Under the pieces are notes generated by a model. The model was not told the origin of the DNA, searched no databases, and worked only from the letters and a program-made list of their open reading frames with translations. Positions 27,308 to 36,885 of a stretch of DNA of 57,568 bases are shown in pieces. The position numbers were made by a program, and so were the translations under genes. This DNA is from Ferruginibacter sp. (GTDB lineage: Bacteria; Bacteroidota; Bacteroidia; Chitinophagales; Chitinophagaceae), in NCBI RefSeq assembly GCF_028288465.1, contig NZ_JAQBNR010000075.1, forward strand, positions 1 to 57,568, written 5' to 3'. The first letter of the stretch is position 1, and each line of letters starts with the position of its first letter.

Positions 27308-30300
27308 TTAAAAAGAAATTCTTGCACCCACAGAAACAACTTTCATGATTAAATAATTATCTCTTGTACCACTGAATTCAGGATCCCAAATGCGGTTTTT
27401 GGATGCATATAGCAGGAATAAATTTTGCCCTGAAACATACACCTGGGCATCTTTGATAAAGTTTACTTTAAAATTTTTCATTGGCACCGTATAACTCAGT
27501 TGCAGATTTTTAAGCCTTGCATAAGTCTGGTTCTGGTATTCTAAATCAGTAGGGAAATTTCCTCTCCAATAAGTGCTGGAGCCATCATACGCTCTTGGCT
27601 TGCTGGCATTAATATTATCAGGCGTCCATCTGCCATCTGCATCGTATTGGTAATAATCGCCGGCAGCTCCCTGCTGCGATCCGAGCCTTCTTACCCATGA
27701 AGTACCCGCTCCATTGATAAGAGCGCTTAACTCAAAATTTTTGTAACGAAAGTTTAAAGAAAGGCCAAATGTAATTTGCGGATCCGTTGTTTTATCAAAC
27801 AAAATCTGGTCATCGGAATCAATGATACCATCACCATTTTCGTCTTTAATAATAACGTCTCCGGGGATTGCTCCGGAAACATGCGGTGTCTTATTTATCT
27901 GATCCACATCCCTGAAAATACCTGCCGACTTATATAACAGTGTGGCGCCTATAGGATGGCCGGTAAGTGTTTGCCAGGCTACATTGTTAGCTGGTTCATC
28001 AAAGTAAACAACTTTATTTTTTGCATAGGCAAAGTTGCCATTTACTGAATAAGAAAAATCTTTACCTGTTTTGCCTGTATACCCCAATTGCAATTCCAAA
28101 CCCCTGTTGTCAACTACGCCAAAATTTTCATCTGGTAATGAGATGCCGGTGAAGCCGGGGACGGATGCATTCCTTTTTATAAGAATATTGCTTCTTCTCT
28201 GGTAGAAAAAATCTGCGTTAAAGGAAACACTGTTGTTAAAGAGCCTGGATTCAAAACCTGCATTGTACATATTAGCAACCTCCCATGTTATGTATGAGTT
28301 TGGCGCATTTGATTGGTACAGGCTGGAATAATAAGTATTACCGGATCCATATACACCGCCGGTACCGAACGCATAGGAGGCTAAATATTGGAAAGGTGGC
28401 ACAAGATCGTTGCCTAATTTACCCCAGGACGCTTTAAGCTTTAAAAAATTTACCGCCTTTACATTGTCTTTCCAAAAGTTTTCATTGGAAACGATCCAGC
28501 CCGCAAGTGCGCTTGGGAAATTGCCCCACCTGCCGTTCTCTTTTGAAAACCTTAAAGAACCATCCCTGCGCATTGCAAATTGCAACAGGTATGTGCCTTT
28601 ATAATTATAACTTATTCTTCCAAAATAGTTAATGCGGGAATCCAGTGTAATATATTCTGAATTGTCCTTCTGGTCGTTGCCACCGGCAAATAAATACGGA
28701 AGCTGCGAACTGATAAAATTTCTCCGGTAAGCGCTTATACCGGTGCCATTGGATTCTGAGGTTTCGTAGGCGACAAACGCATTAAAATTATGGATGGAAT
28801 TAAAAGACTTATCATAATTCAACTTCAGATTGAATGTTTTGGCCGTTGTGTTATTGTAAAAATTTGTTAACTGCGGGTCGTACCCGTCTGAAGCGGGAAC
28901 CAGAAAAGCCGATCCATCTTCGGCCCCGGTGTTACCGGCCGCCAGGTAAGCACCTTTATCAAGCTCGTAGCCTGTAACGGGGTGGTCAAAATATTTTCTT
29001 TTGCCGAAGAAAACATCGTAGGCATAATAACTGGTGACCGTGGCACCTTCAATACCTGGAATTTTTAAAGTAGCATTAATTTTATTGTTGGCCCGATAGC
29101 GTTTATCATCATCAAACCCGCCGTCTAAAGTAGTTCTCAGCACCGGCTGATATGAGGCTCCAAATGCACCGGTACCGGCAGCTCCATTCGGGTATACTGC
29201 AAATGTGGTAGGCTTGTTTTGATTGATAACATTGAACACTGTTTGCGCATCAAGCGATGGACCAAGCCGGTTTTCCTGTGAGCCATCCACATCTATCCCT
29301 ACGTTTAAATATTTATTGACCTGCACATCTACATTGGCTCTCAGGTTATACCGGTTAAACTTTTTTGCATCGGCAGTTTTATACAAGCCATCGGCATATT
29401 GTGTGCCAAAGGATACAAAATAATTTACCGTTTTACTGCCGCCATTTACAGAAAAATTATGATGCTGGGTTAAGCTGGAGCTTCTTAACGAGGCATCGAA
29501 CCAACTGGTATTGGGATGTGTCCACGGAAATTTTCCGTACTTGAATTTTTCTACATCTTCCTGAGTAAACGTCATGTTGGATGGTGCGACTCCTTTATAG
29601 GTTTCCATCTCCCGCAACATTTGGGCGTAGGTTGCTGCATCGGCCATTTTAGGCACTTCCGTAGGAGAGAGCCATCCTGTATAAAACGAATAATTGAAAT
29701 TGGGCGGAGCATCGGTTTTGCCACGTTTGGTGGTAACGAGTATAACTCCATTGGCAGCTCTTGCACCATAGATTGCTGCTGATGCATCCTTTAAAACGCT
29801 TATACTTTCAATATCTTCCGGGTTGATAGAATTCAGGTCCCGCCCTGCACTTCCATCTATTGTTTGTGTTCCGTAATCATTTGATAGCTGGTTGGTATTT
29901 ACATCACGTCCCGGTATTCCGTCTATCACAACCAAGGGACCGGAATTGCCAAGCGTGCTTATGCCCCTGATCAGGATAGATGCCGCATCGCTGCCTGGCT
30001 CGCCCGACCTTTGCTGAACAACGGCACCCGGTAGCCGGCCCGCCAGGGCATTGGACACACTTGAAACGGGGGAGGAGGTAATTTCTTTACTTGACACGGT
30101 AGCAATCGAGCCGATTACATTCACCTTTTTCTCCTTGCCATATCCTACTACAACTACTTCATTTAAAGCCGTGTTACCCGCACTGATAGCGCTGTTGATA
30201 ACAGAACGGTTATTTACAGGTATTTCTACAGCTACATATCCCACAGAAGAAATTACAAGAGTGCCTTTCGCAGGAGCGGTGAGAGTGAACCTTCCGTCAG

Positions 30301-30466
30301 GGCCGGTTGATATCCCGGCTGACCCACCTTTTACACTTATGGAAACACCTGGCAAGGGCTGGCTGGTTTGCTGATCTGTGATTTGACCCTTTATAGCAAT
30401 GCTTTGGGCATTAGCGCCAAAATGAAAAATGAAAGAAGAAAAAATTAGTAGTGCGATACTTTTCAT
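27308..30466 (-). CDS. SusC/RagA-family TonB-dependent outer-membrane transporter
   Basis: The 1052-residue protein has a signal peptide (IALLIFSSFIFHFGANAQ), a carboxypeptidase-like regulatory domain at about 24-100, the TonB box and family signature NEVVVVGYG near 105, a plug domain (LAGRLPGAVVQQRSGEPGSD, SVLKDASAAIYGARAANGVI) and a C-terminal beta-barrel ending in aromatic F (VSVGARISF). It imports oligosaccharides with the downstream SusD. It is the first gene of the minus-strand locus of seven genes. There is no N-terminal secretin/TonB anti-sigma interaction domain, so control is probably by the nearby DeoR regulator rather than by an ECF sigma pair. Confidence 0.96.
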   Translation of the reverse strand: MKSIALLIFSSFIFHFGANAQSIAIKGQITDQQTSQPLPGVSISVKGGSAGISTGPDGRFTLTAPAKGTLVISSVGYVAVEIPVNNRSVINSAISAGNTALNEVVVVGYGKEKKVNVIGSIATVSSKEITSSPVSSVSNALAGRLPGAVVQQRSGEPGSDAASILIRGISTLGNSGPLVVIDGIPGRDVNTNQLSNDYGTQTIDGSAGRDLNSINPEDIESISVLKDASAAIYGARAANGVILVTTKRGKTDAPPNFNYSFYTGWLSPTEVPKMADAATYAQMLREMETYKGVAPSNMTFTQEDVEKFKYGKFPWTHPNTSWFDASLRSSSLTQHHNFSVNGGSKTVNYFVSFGTQYADGLYKTADAKKFNRYNLRANVDVQVNKYLNVGIDVDGSQENRLGPSLDAQTVFNVINQNKPTTFAVYPNGAAGTGAFGASYQPVLRTTLDGGFDDDKRYRANNKINATLKIPGIEGATVTSYYAYDVFFGKRKYFDHPVTGYELDKGAYLAAGNTGAEDGSAFLVPASDGYDPQLTNFYNNTTAKTFNLKLNYDKSFNSIHNFNAFVAYETSESNGTGISAYRRNFISSQLPYLFAGGNDQKDNSEYITLDSRINYFGRISYNYKGTYLLQFAMRRDGSLRFSKENGRWGNFPSALAGWIVSNENFWKDNVKAVNFLKLKASWGKLGNDLVPPFQYLASYAFGTGGVYGSGNTYYSSLYQSNAPNSYITWEVANMYNAGFESRLFNNSVSFNADFFYQRRSNILIKRNASVPGFTGISLPDENFGVVDNRGLELQLGYTGKTGKDFSYSVNGNFAYAKNKVVYFDEPANNVAWQTLTGHPIGATLLYKSAGIFRDVDQINKTPHVSGAIPGDVIIKDENGDGIIDSDDQILFDKTTDPQITFGLSLNFRYKNFELSALINGAGTSWVRRLGSQQGAAGDYYQYDADGRWTPDNINASKPRAYDGSSTYWRGNFPTDLEYQNQTYARLKNLQLSYTVPMKNFKVNFIKDAQVYVSGQNLFLLYASKNRIWDPEFSGTRDNYLIMKVVSVGARISF

Positions 30467-30536
30467 AAACTTCTGTTTTGGTATTATTTATTGTTCCGGT
30501 TAATTATACGATAGATAACAGCTACGTAATAATAGT

Positions 30537-30567
30537 TAAATATAGAAAAACTATTTCATTTCGAAAA
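30537..30567 (-). promoter_or_regulatory. Candidate promoter and operator of the minus-strand SusC locus
   Basis: On the minus strand TATATTTA (30544-30537) resembles the Bacteroidota -7 element TAnnTTTG with one mismatch, and TTTT stands 19 bases upstream at the -33 position. The palindrome TTTCGAAA (30559-30566) overlaps this -33 element. The same octamer occurs in the promoter region of the second SusC locus. Position suits a repressor site. Predicted from sequence only. Confidence 0.4.
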
Positions 30568-30912
30568 TAGAATTCTTTGAAACCTTTCTTTTTTTGAACA
30601 TTATTTTATTGATATATCGATAAAATTGAAGTATAGATTTCATTACCTTGTGAATTGTTGAACCTTATTGGTAAAGATTCTCAAAAAGGCCGTCATCCTA
30701 TTGTTGATATAGTGCATAGCGGGTTGTTGAAAGGTAGAATAAGTACAATAAGCAAACCTAATATAATATGAAACCTGGCGTTTTCTTTAAGATCAGCAAT
30801 CCGGAACTTATGGCTGGCGCACAGGCAACGCAGGAGAAATTAAGATGTTGTTTATGCAGCAGATAGTGCTAAGCCCTCTAAGGGTACAAGGGTGCATTAT
30901 CATTGAAATGGT
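30568..30912. other. Intergenic region between SusC and the hydrolase gene
   Basis: No gene is seen. AT-rich, including TTGATATATCGATAA near 30610. It presumably carries further upstream regulatory sequence of the SusC promoter and the 3' end of the hydrolase transcript. Confidence 0.4.
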
Positions 30913-32199
30913 TCAAGCCTTCAGCCAGCGGTCAAACCAAGTGAAAGCTTCTGTTTGCATAGGTCCGTCAAACTTGTGCAGGCCGGGATAATAGGAGCAC
31001 TTGAAACGGTCTGCTGCACCTGCTTTGGTAAATACTTCCCTTAAGATGTTTTCAGCTTTTTGCATTTCAGACAGGGTGTACAACTGGTCTTCGCTGTCAT
31101 TTAAAACAAGGGTTGCCAGCGGCACACGCAAACCCATGATTTCCGGAAAATCCAACTCGTTGGGGAGCATGGGTACATAAATCATCCAGGTGTGTGTGAA
31201 GGACTTATTCAACACAAAGTCGCTCCACGTGGTGGTAAAGCCAACATTTACAGCGCATTTTATCCTTGCGTCCAACCCTGCCATGAAGGCCGTTCTTAAG
31301 CCGCCGCCCGAAAGCCCCCCGCAACCGATCCTGGTTGCATCCACATCAGGGCGGGCGCAAAGTATGTCCAAGGCTTTTTTATCTTCCGCAAAAAAAACGC
31401 CCGGCCATGTGGTACCCGCGCTGAATAAGGATTTGGCCATTATAGCTTCGTGGTCACTCGCCCAGTTGTTGTAAGTGGCAATGCTTTCGTTATCAGTAGC
31501 ACTTCCATCGCTTACACCATTCCTGATACGGGCGGGCACATCCTGCAGCATCACCCGTCTGCTGCCAAAAGCGAATGCATCCGGAACCATTACTACATAA
31601 CCACGTTTGGCGATTTCGTTGGCCCATGCAAGACCCGTATAATAATGCTCCTGGTGATATTTCATCAATGGGTGCTGGTCGTCCGATATTTTGGTGATCT
31701 TATGGCAACCAAAATATTTGTTGCCCCCATGGTCGTGAAAAGCTAGAATGGCGGGTAGTTTACCGGCTGCATTTACTGGCTTAAGTACGATGGCTTCTGT
31801 TGCCCTGCCGTAGGGGAGTTGCCAGGTAATTTCTTCTATTTGCAATCCATCGTAAGTGTGTTGTTTGTGTATGGTCACCTCAGGCAACCCACCGATTTCT
31901 GGAATAGCAAGGCGCTCAATCAGCCGTTGCTTTGCAGCTTTGCGCCAGGACTCAACTTTGGTAAATTCCAGCCTTCGGAATGAAAAAGCCGGGAGCTTAT
32001 TTTTATTAAGTGAATTAGCCCAGTGCCCGTAAAGGCCGATGACGCTCAGATCTGTTTCGTCTTCCGTTTCCTTATCAAGGTTGTCAGGTACATTTTTATG
32101 TTGACTATTAGCGAATGCCCTTAAAGGCAATAAATTGCTCCCTGCTAGGGCAAGACTGCCAAGACCGGCTGATTTTAGAAAATCTCTGCGTTTGGTCAT
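30913..32199 (-). CDS. Tat-exported alpha/beta-hydrolase (acyl esterase-like)
   Basis: The 428-residue protein has a twin-arginine signal (MTKRRDFLKSAGLGSLALAG). An alpha/beta-hydrolase fold follows: PAILAFHDHGG near the oxyanion region, nucleophile Ser in CGGLSGGGLRTAFMAG, acid Asp in VLNDSEDQLYT and His in YPGLHKFDG. It resembles the exported acetyl-xylan-esterase/dienelactone-hydrolase-like enzymes of Bacteroidota glycan loci, which remove ester groups from sugars. It lies on the same strand as the SusC locus but 446 bases ahead of it, and is divergent from the DUF5107 gene. It could de-esterify the glycan before GH20 action. Substrate unknown. Confidence 0.82.
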   Translation of the reverse strand: MTKRRDFLKSAGLGSLALAGSNLLPLRAFANSQHKNVPDNLDKETEDETDLSVIGLYGHWANSLNKNKLPAFSFRRLEFTKVESWRKAAKQRLIERLAIPEIGGLPEVTIHKQHTYDGLQIEEITWQLPYGRATEAIVLKPVNAAGKLPAILAFHDHGGNKYFGCHKITKISDDQHPLMKYHQEHYYTGLAWANEIAKRGYVVMVPDAFAFGSRRVMLQDVPARIRNGVSDGSATDNESIATYNNWASDHEAIMAKSLFSAGTTWPGVFFAEDKKALDILCARPDVDATRIGCGGLSGGGLRTAFMAGLDARIKCAVNVGFTTTWSDFVLNKSFTHTWMIYVPMLPNELDFPEIMGLRVPLATLVLNDSEDQLYTLSEMQKAENILREVFTKAGAADRFKCSYYPGLHKFDGPMQTEAFTWFDRWLKA

Positions 32200-32288
32200 G
32201 ATGCGTTTTTAAATGCTTAAATAGGCTTTTATTGGTTGGCTAATTGCAATTAACAACTTTTATTTTATTTCTTTTTGCTTTATTAAAA

Positions 32289-32394
32289 TTTCGAATTGTT
32301 TTTTTTAATGTATAAATTCTTTCGTAACATTGTAATTACCAGATCATATCGGATAAATGTCTGTTTACGCACCTGTTGCAAAAAGATTACTTTG
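32289..32394 (+). promoter_or_regulatory. Candidate promoter and operator region of the DUF5107 gene
   Basis: TTACTTTG at 32387-32394 matches TAnnTTTG with one mismatch, with TTTA 19 bases upstream at 32364-32367. Upstream lie TTTCGAAT (32289-32296) and CTTTCG (32319-32324), similar to the TTTCGAAA boxes near both SusC genes. The divergent hydrolase gene starts at 32199, so the same boxes could serve it. Confidence 0.4.
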
Positions 32395-32437
32395 ATTCGG
32401 CTGACTAAAAATATTGCATTATTAAATAATAAACTGG

Positions 32438-35400
32438 ATGTATAAATACGTGCTTTGTTTATTGCTGCTGCTTCAAGGGCGTTTTTTTTTATCACCGGTA
32501 AACGCTCAAACAGCGTCCGTCATAGAAAGAAAGGAATCCTTTACCACATATCCTTTTTCTGATCCCAACCCCATTCCGGTACTGGGCATTAATAAAAAAG
32601 TGGCGCCATTTTACCCATACTTTTTGTTTGATGGATATACCGATAAAGGCGCCAGCAAAGATTGGAAGGTGGTTACACTGGAAAATCCTTTCATTACGGT
32701 GACCGTATTGCCGGAAGTAGGTGGCAAAGTATTGGGTGCGGTGGAAAAAGCTACCAGCAACGAGTTTGTTTATTATAATCATGTAATGAAATTTCGGGCC
32801 ATCGGTATTCGCGGGCCGTGGACGAGTGGGGGAATTGAACACAATTTTGGCCTTGACCTTGGCCATGCGCCATGGGCCGCCGCCGCGGTTGATTATGTAC
32901 TAAGGAATAACGATGATGGAAGTGTAAGCTGTATCGTTGGCGGCCTCGATCTTGCTTCACGATCAGAGTGGCGGGTGGACATACAGTTGCCAAAAGACAA
33001 AGCTTATTTTGAAACCAATGCGTTTTGGTATAATCCCACACCTTTGCACCACTCGTATTTATCGTGGGAGAACGCTGCCTTCAAAGCTGCGGACGACCTG
33101 CAGCTTTATTTTCCTGGGAATAACCACATCGGTCACGATGGGCTTGCTTCGGCATGGCCTGTTGATGATAAAGGGCGCAATCTCTCGATCTATAAAAACA
33201 ATAATTTCGGCGATAGCAAGTCCTATCATGTTATGGGTAACTACCGCAATTGGTTTGGCGGCTATTGGCACGATAAAAACTTTGGCTTTGGGCATTGGGC
33301 GCCATATACCGATGCTCCCGGAAAAAAATTATGGATATGGTCTTTGTCACGTGAAGGTGCGATATGGGAAAACCTGCTGACCGATAAGGATGGCCAGTAT
33401 ATTGAAGCACAATCCGGCGTAACGCTCAACCAGGCTGCCGAACGCAGCGGCTACCATAGCCCCTTCACCCAGCTTTCATTGCGGCCAATGTACGCTGAAA
33501 CTAAAAAAGAATATTGGTTCCCGGTAAAAAATACCGGGGGCATGGCTGATGCATCTCCATTCGGCACACTCAATGTAGCAGCGGCTGGCGATAGTTTAAA
33601 ATTTGCCATCAGTCCCAATGTGTTTATTGCTGACAGTTTAGCGGTAACCTATCATAATAAATCTGTTTACAGAGGTTACGTGCGGTTGCAGCCAATGCAG
33701 GTATACCAGCAAAGAATTGTATTGCCAGGCTTACACTTAAAAGATGTCAGGATAAGTTTTGGAAAAGATAAATTGCTTTTTGCGGATAAGGAATCAGACA
33801 TCAGCAGGCCGGTGGTGGCATCTTCAACAGACCAGGTGTACAGTTCTGCCCAGCGGTTTTTCAGAATGGGCGAAGAGCAAAATTCTATGCGGAATTATAC
33901 GCAGGCGCTGGATCATTATAGAAAGTGCTTAGCTTTAGAACCAACGTATAATGAAGCCCTTTGTCGTGTAGCGGAATATTATTTTAGGAGTGCTCAATAT
34001 GAGCAGGGTATTGGCTATGCCCGCAAAGTACTGGAATATAATAGTTACGATGCGGGGGCTAATTTTATTTATGGCAACTTACTGCTAAGGCAGGGAAAGT
34101 TAATTGAAGCGGAAGAAGCTTTTAGTATGGCTGCCCGTACTTTGGAGTACCGGTCTGCCACTTATGCACATATTGCCGGCATCAAATTACAGCAAGGCAA
34201 CTTTGAAGAAGTGGCAGAATATTCAAAGCGATCCATACAATTCAACAGTAATAACCTGCTGGCTTACCAACGCCTTGCTACTGCTTATAGAAAACTCAAC
34301 GCTATCAGCAGTGCCGATAGTGTGCTGAACCTTTTATTGAACATTGACCCTTTGTGTCATTATGCCCATTTTGAACAATACCTTCTACATCCAAACAAGA
34401 CTTCTCTTAATAATTTTACCGGAGCCATCAGAAATGAGCTCCCTCACGAGACGTACCTGGAACTTGCCATTACTTACGCCAACCAGGGATTGGATGAAGA
34501 AGCGATAAATGTATTAGAACAAGCGCCTTCTTACCCAACTGTTTATTATTGGCTTGCCTGGCTCAAAAGACACAATGCTCCCGGTGAAAGTCTTGCGTAT
34601 TTGAAAAAGGCTGAGGCTTTATCGGCTGCCTTTGTATTTCCATTCAGGATAGAAACGATACCAGTGCTTACCTGGGCGCAACAGCAGTTGCCTTCATGGA
34701 AAGCAACCTATTACCTGGGGCTTGTTTACTGGAACAATTTACAGCCGGATAAAGCAAAGCAATTGTTGGAGCAATGTGGCGGCACGCCTGACTTCGCGGC
34801 TTTCTATATAGCAAGGGGCACACTGTTCCGGGGCGACCCTGCTAAAAATAATTACGCAGGAAAGGACTTTGAAAAGGCCTTACAATTGGAGCCAGCCGAA
34901 TGGCGCACCTGGCATTATCGCACCGATTATTTGTTGGATAATGGCTTGTTTGAGCAGGGATACACTTCTTCTGCGCAGGCATACAAAAAGTTTAAAAGCA
35001 ATGCCATCATCTCTATGGATTATGCAACGTCGCTATTAAATACAAAACGTTTGAGTGAGTGCGTAAATGTGCTCAACAAAACATTGGTACTGCCACAGGA
35101 AGGCGCACAGGAAGGCCATCAAATATACGAAATGGCCAATCTTTCCCTTGCCTTGAATATGGTGGAGCAAAAGAAATACCAGCAGGCGATCAGGTATGTG
35201 GACGATGCAAGGAAATGGCCTGAAAACCTGGGTTCCGGTAGCCCTTATAATCCTGATACCCGCCTGCACGATTTTATTGCAGCCTTTTGCCAAAAGAAAT
35301 TGGGGAATACAAAAGAAGCAGAAAGCTATATTCAAAAAATTACCGCCTTCTCGCTGGATAGTGAAACCTGGATGAGGGGAAGAAATTCAGCTGATAACTA

Positions 35401-35656
35401 CATTTCCATATTGGTACTTAACCAGCAGGGAAAGCAGCCCGAACTAGGACGGTTGATAGCAGGTTGGAAAGCAGAACAGGATTCTGTACATAACTGGAGC
35501 ATTTCACAAGGTTCTGCGGGAACTGCATTTAAATGGGTACTTGCCAACTACGATAACGACAGGGGAGGTACGGAGAAGCTGGAGAAAGAATTGTCGTCTT
35601 CCGCCATGGTTAACCGGTTTAAATTATTAGTGAAAGCTTTAGAAGTTTGTAAATGA
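32438..35656 (+). CDS. DUF5107 domain protein with C-terminal TPR repeats
   Basis: The 1072-residue protein has a signal peptide (LCLLLLLQGRFFLSPVNAQ). Residues about 30-440 form the DUF5107 domain, a beta-sandwich of galactose-mutarotase-like type, with NPFITVTVLPEVGGKVLG, SGGIEHNFGLDLGHAPW, HSYLSWENAAFK and YHVMGNYRNWFGGYWHD. From about 465 to the C-terminus are tetratricopeptide repeats (NYTQALDHYRKCLALEPTY, YEQGIGYARKVLEYN and further units). The pairing is recurrent in Bacteroidota glycan loci, and a carbohydrate-active role is likely but not assignable here. It is transcribed divergently from the hydrolase and convergently with the DeoR gene. Confidence 0.85.
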   Translation: MYKYVLCLLLLLQGRFFLSPVNAQTASVIERKESFTTYPFSDPNPIPVLGINKKVAPFYPYFLFDGYTDKGASKDWKVVTLENPFITVTVLPEVGGKVLGAVEKATSNEFVYYNHVMKFRAIGIRGPWTSGGIEHNFGLDLGHAPWAAAAVDYVLRNNDDGSVSCIVGGLDLASRSEWRVDIQLPKDKAYFETNAFWYNPTPLHHSYLSWENAAFKAADDLQLYFPGNNHIGHDGLASAWPVDDKGRNLSIYKNNNFGDSKSYHVMGNYRNWFGGYWHDKNFGFGHWAPYTDAPGKKLWIWSLSREGAIWENLLTDKDGQYIEAQSGVTLNQAAERSGYHSPFTQLSLRPMYAETKKEYWFPVKNTGGMADASPFGTLNVAAAGDSLKFAISPNVFIADSLAVTYHNKSVYRGYVRLQPMQVYQQRIVLPGLHLKDVRISFGKDKLLFADKESDISRPVVASSTDQVYSSAQRFFRMGEEQNSMRNYTQALDHYRKCLALEPTYNEALCRVAEYYFRSAQYEQGIGYARKVLEYNSYDAGANFIYGNLLLRQGKLIEAEEAFSMAARTLEYRSATYAHIAGIKLQQGNFEEVAEYSKRSIQFNSNNLLAYQRLATAYRKLNAISSADSVLNLLLNIDPLCHYAHFEQYLLHPNKTSLNNFTGAIRNELPHETYLELAITYANQGLDEEAINVLEQAPSYPTVYYWLAWLKRHNAPGESLAYLKKAEALSAAFVFPFRIETIPVLTWAQQQLPSWKATYYLGLVYWNNLQPDKAKQLLEQCGGTPDFAAFYIARGTLFRGDPAKNNYAGKDFEKALQLEPAEWRTWHYRTDYLLDNGLFEQGYTSSAQAYKKFKSNAIISMDYATSLLNTKRLSECVNVLNKTLVLPQEGAQEGHQIYEMANLSLALNMVEQKKYQQAIRYVDDARKWPENLGSGSPYNPDTRLHDFIAAFCQKKLGNTKEAESYIQKITAFSLDSETWMRGRNSADNYISILVLNQQGKQPELGRLIAGWKAEQDSVHNWSISQGSAGTAFKWVLANYDNDRGGTEKLEKELSSSAMVNRFKLLVKALEVCK

Positions 35657-35793
35657 TTTTAGTGATGCGACAAATATGCATTTATAAATATCCAGCAAAC
35701 AGCACAAACCTGCGATGCAGGGTGGGAAAAGGAATCTAAACACATCCTAAAAAATTCCGGACGTTTTGGATGCTACTTTGCATTCAGTAATAA

Positions 35794-36573
35794 CTACGCA
35801 ATAATCACTTTTATGCCTGCGCCTTCAAGGCGTTTTTTATCTTCTTCCGGGATACCGGCATCCGTAACGACAATATCTACCGCCGTGATGGGTGCTATAA
35901 AAGCAAAACTTCTTTTATGGAACTTGCTGGAATCTGTAACTACAATCACTTGTTTGGCGATTGAGATCATAATACGGTTTAAATGTGCCTCTTCAACATT
36001 GGGGGTAGATAACCCGAAAGTGGTATTAAAGCCATCGACCGCAAGAAACAATTTGTCACAAAAATAATTCTTAAAACTTTCCTCGGCTGTGGTGCCAACA
36101 AGCGACAGAGAGTTCTTTCGTAAAAAACCTCCGGGAACTATAACATTTACACGATCCTGCTCAACCAGTTTATTGGCAATGTTAAGTGCATTGGTTATAA
36201 CGGTCAAAGATTCAATATTTGAAAGATTATTATTGATCTCCATAGTAGTTGTACCAGAGTCCAGAATGATAGTGTCGCCGCTTTCTATCAACGCCGCTGC
36301 AGCTTTGCCAATTTTAATTTTTTCCTGGTAATGGAGCTTATTTTTTTCAGAGAGGCTTATTTCCGCACCAACGTGTTCTGCCCTCATAGCCCCGCCCCGT
36401 GCACGGACAAGCTTATTTTTTTGGTCTAGCCAATTGAGGTCATTACGAATTGTTACTTCACTTACCCCTAAGTCTTTGCTGAGGGAAGTTACATCCAACC
36501 GCCCTTCAGCCTCTAATTTTTCCATTATCAGCGTGCGGCGTTCAACAGTTTTAATCCTTTTTATAACCTCCAT
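35794..36573 (-). CDS. DeoR/GlpR-family transcriptional regulator
   Basis: I chose ATG 36573 (MEVIKRIKTVERRTLIMEKL); an upstream in-frame Met at 36633 adds 20 residues not typical of the family. The 259-residue protein has an N-terminal winged helix-turn-helix (VTSLSKDLGVSEVTIRNDLN, then ARGGAM) and a C-terminal ISOCOT-type sugar-phosphate sensor domain (GDTIILDSGTTTMEI, LFLAVDGFN and VVTDSSKF). DeoR-family repressors respond to phosphorylated sugars; AgaR, GatR and GlpR belong here. Its place between two HexNAc-type loci, divergent from SusC, and the aga-type enzymes downstream point to an AgaR-like role. TTTCGAAA boxes lie in the shared 312-base divergent region. Confidence 0.9.
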   Translation of the reverse strand: MEVIKRIKTVERRTLIMEKLEAEGRLDVTSLSKDLGVSEVTIRNDLNWLDQKNKLVRARGGAMRAEHVGAEISLSEKNKLHYQEKIKIGKAAAALIESGDTIILDSGTTTMEINNNLSNIESLTVITNALNIANKLVEQDRVNVIVPGGFLRKNSLSLVGTTAEESFKNYFCDKLFLAVDGFNTTFGLSTPNVEEAHLNRIMISIAKQVIVVTDSSKFHKRSFAFIAPITAVDIVVTDAGIPEEDKKRLEGAGIKVIIA

Positions 36574-36760
36574 TTTAATTTTATTTAAGTAATAAATTCT
36601 ATAAAAGTAATTAAATGAAAACGATTTTGTCAAGTTATGACTGATAAACTTTCATTACATAAAAAATACATGCTTTAGTATTACCAAATTGTAAAAAAAG
36701 AACTGTTTGAAATTTTACTAACTATTAAGATGTCATTATTTAATTAAAACTTTTATAATC

Positions 36761-36852
36761 TTTCGAAATGAGAAAATAAACTTCGAAAACTTACGAATAT
36801 ATTTTTTTTATTTTGCGGTTTAATATATCTTTGAAACGAGCCTTTTTCGAAA
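36761..36852 (+). promoter_or_regulatory. Promoter and TTTCGAAA operator cluster of the plus-strand SusC locus
   Basis: TATCTTTG at 36826-36833 is a perfect TAnnTTTG -7 element, with TTTT 19 bases upstream. TTTCGAAA occurs at 36761-36768 and 36845-36852, and TTCGAAAA at 36782-36789, thus flanking the promoter. DeoR-family proteins often bind arrays of short boxes. The SusC start is 52 bases after the -7 element. The DeoR gene reads away from the same region. Confidence 0.5.
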
Positions 36853-36885
36853 CGACTGCATTCAAAACCAACCAAAACTATAAAT

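Noticed and set aside
25459..27339. Upstream Met at 27339 as the start of SusD
   Set aside because: It would add 20 residues overlapping the SusC end and spoil the lipoprotein signal, whereas Met at 27279 gives a normal signal.
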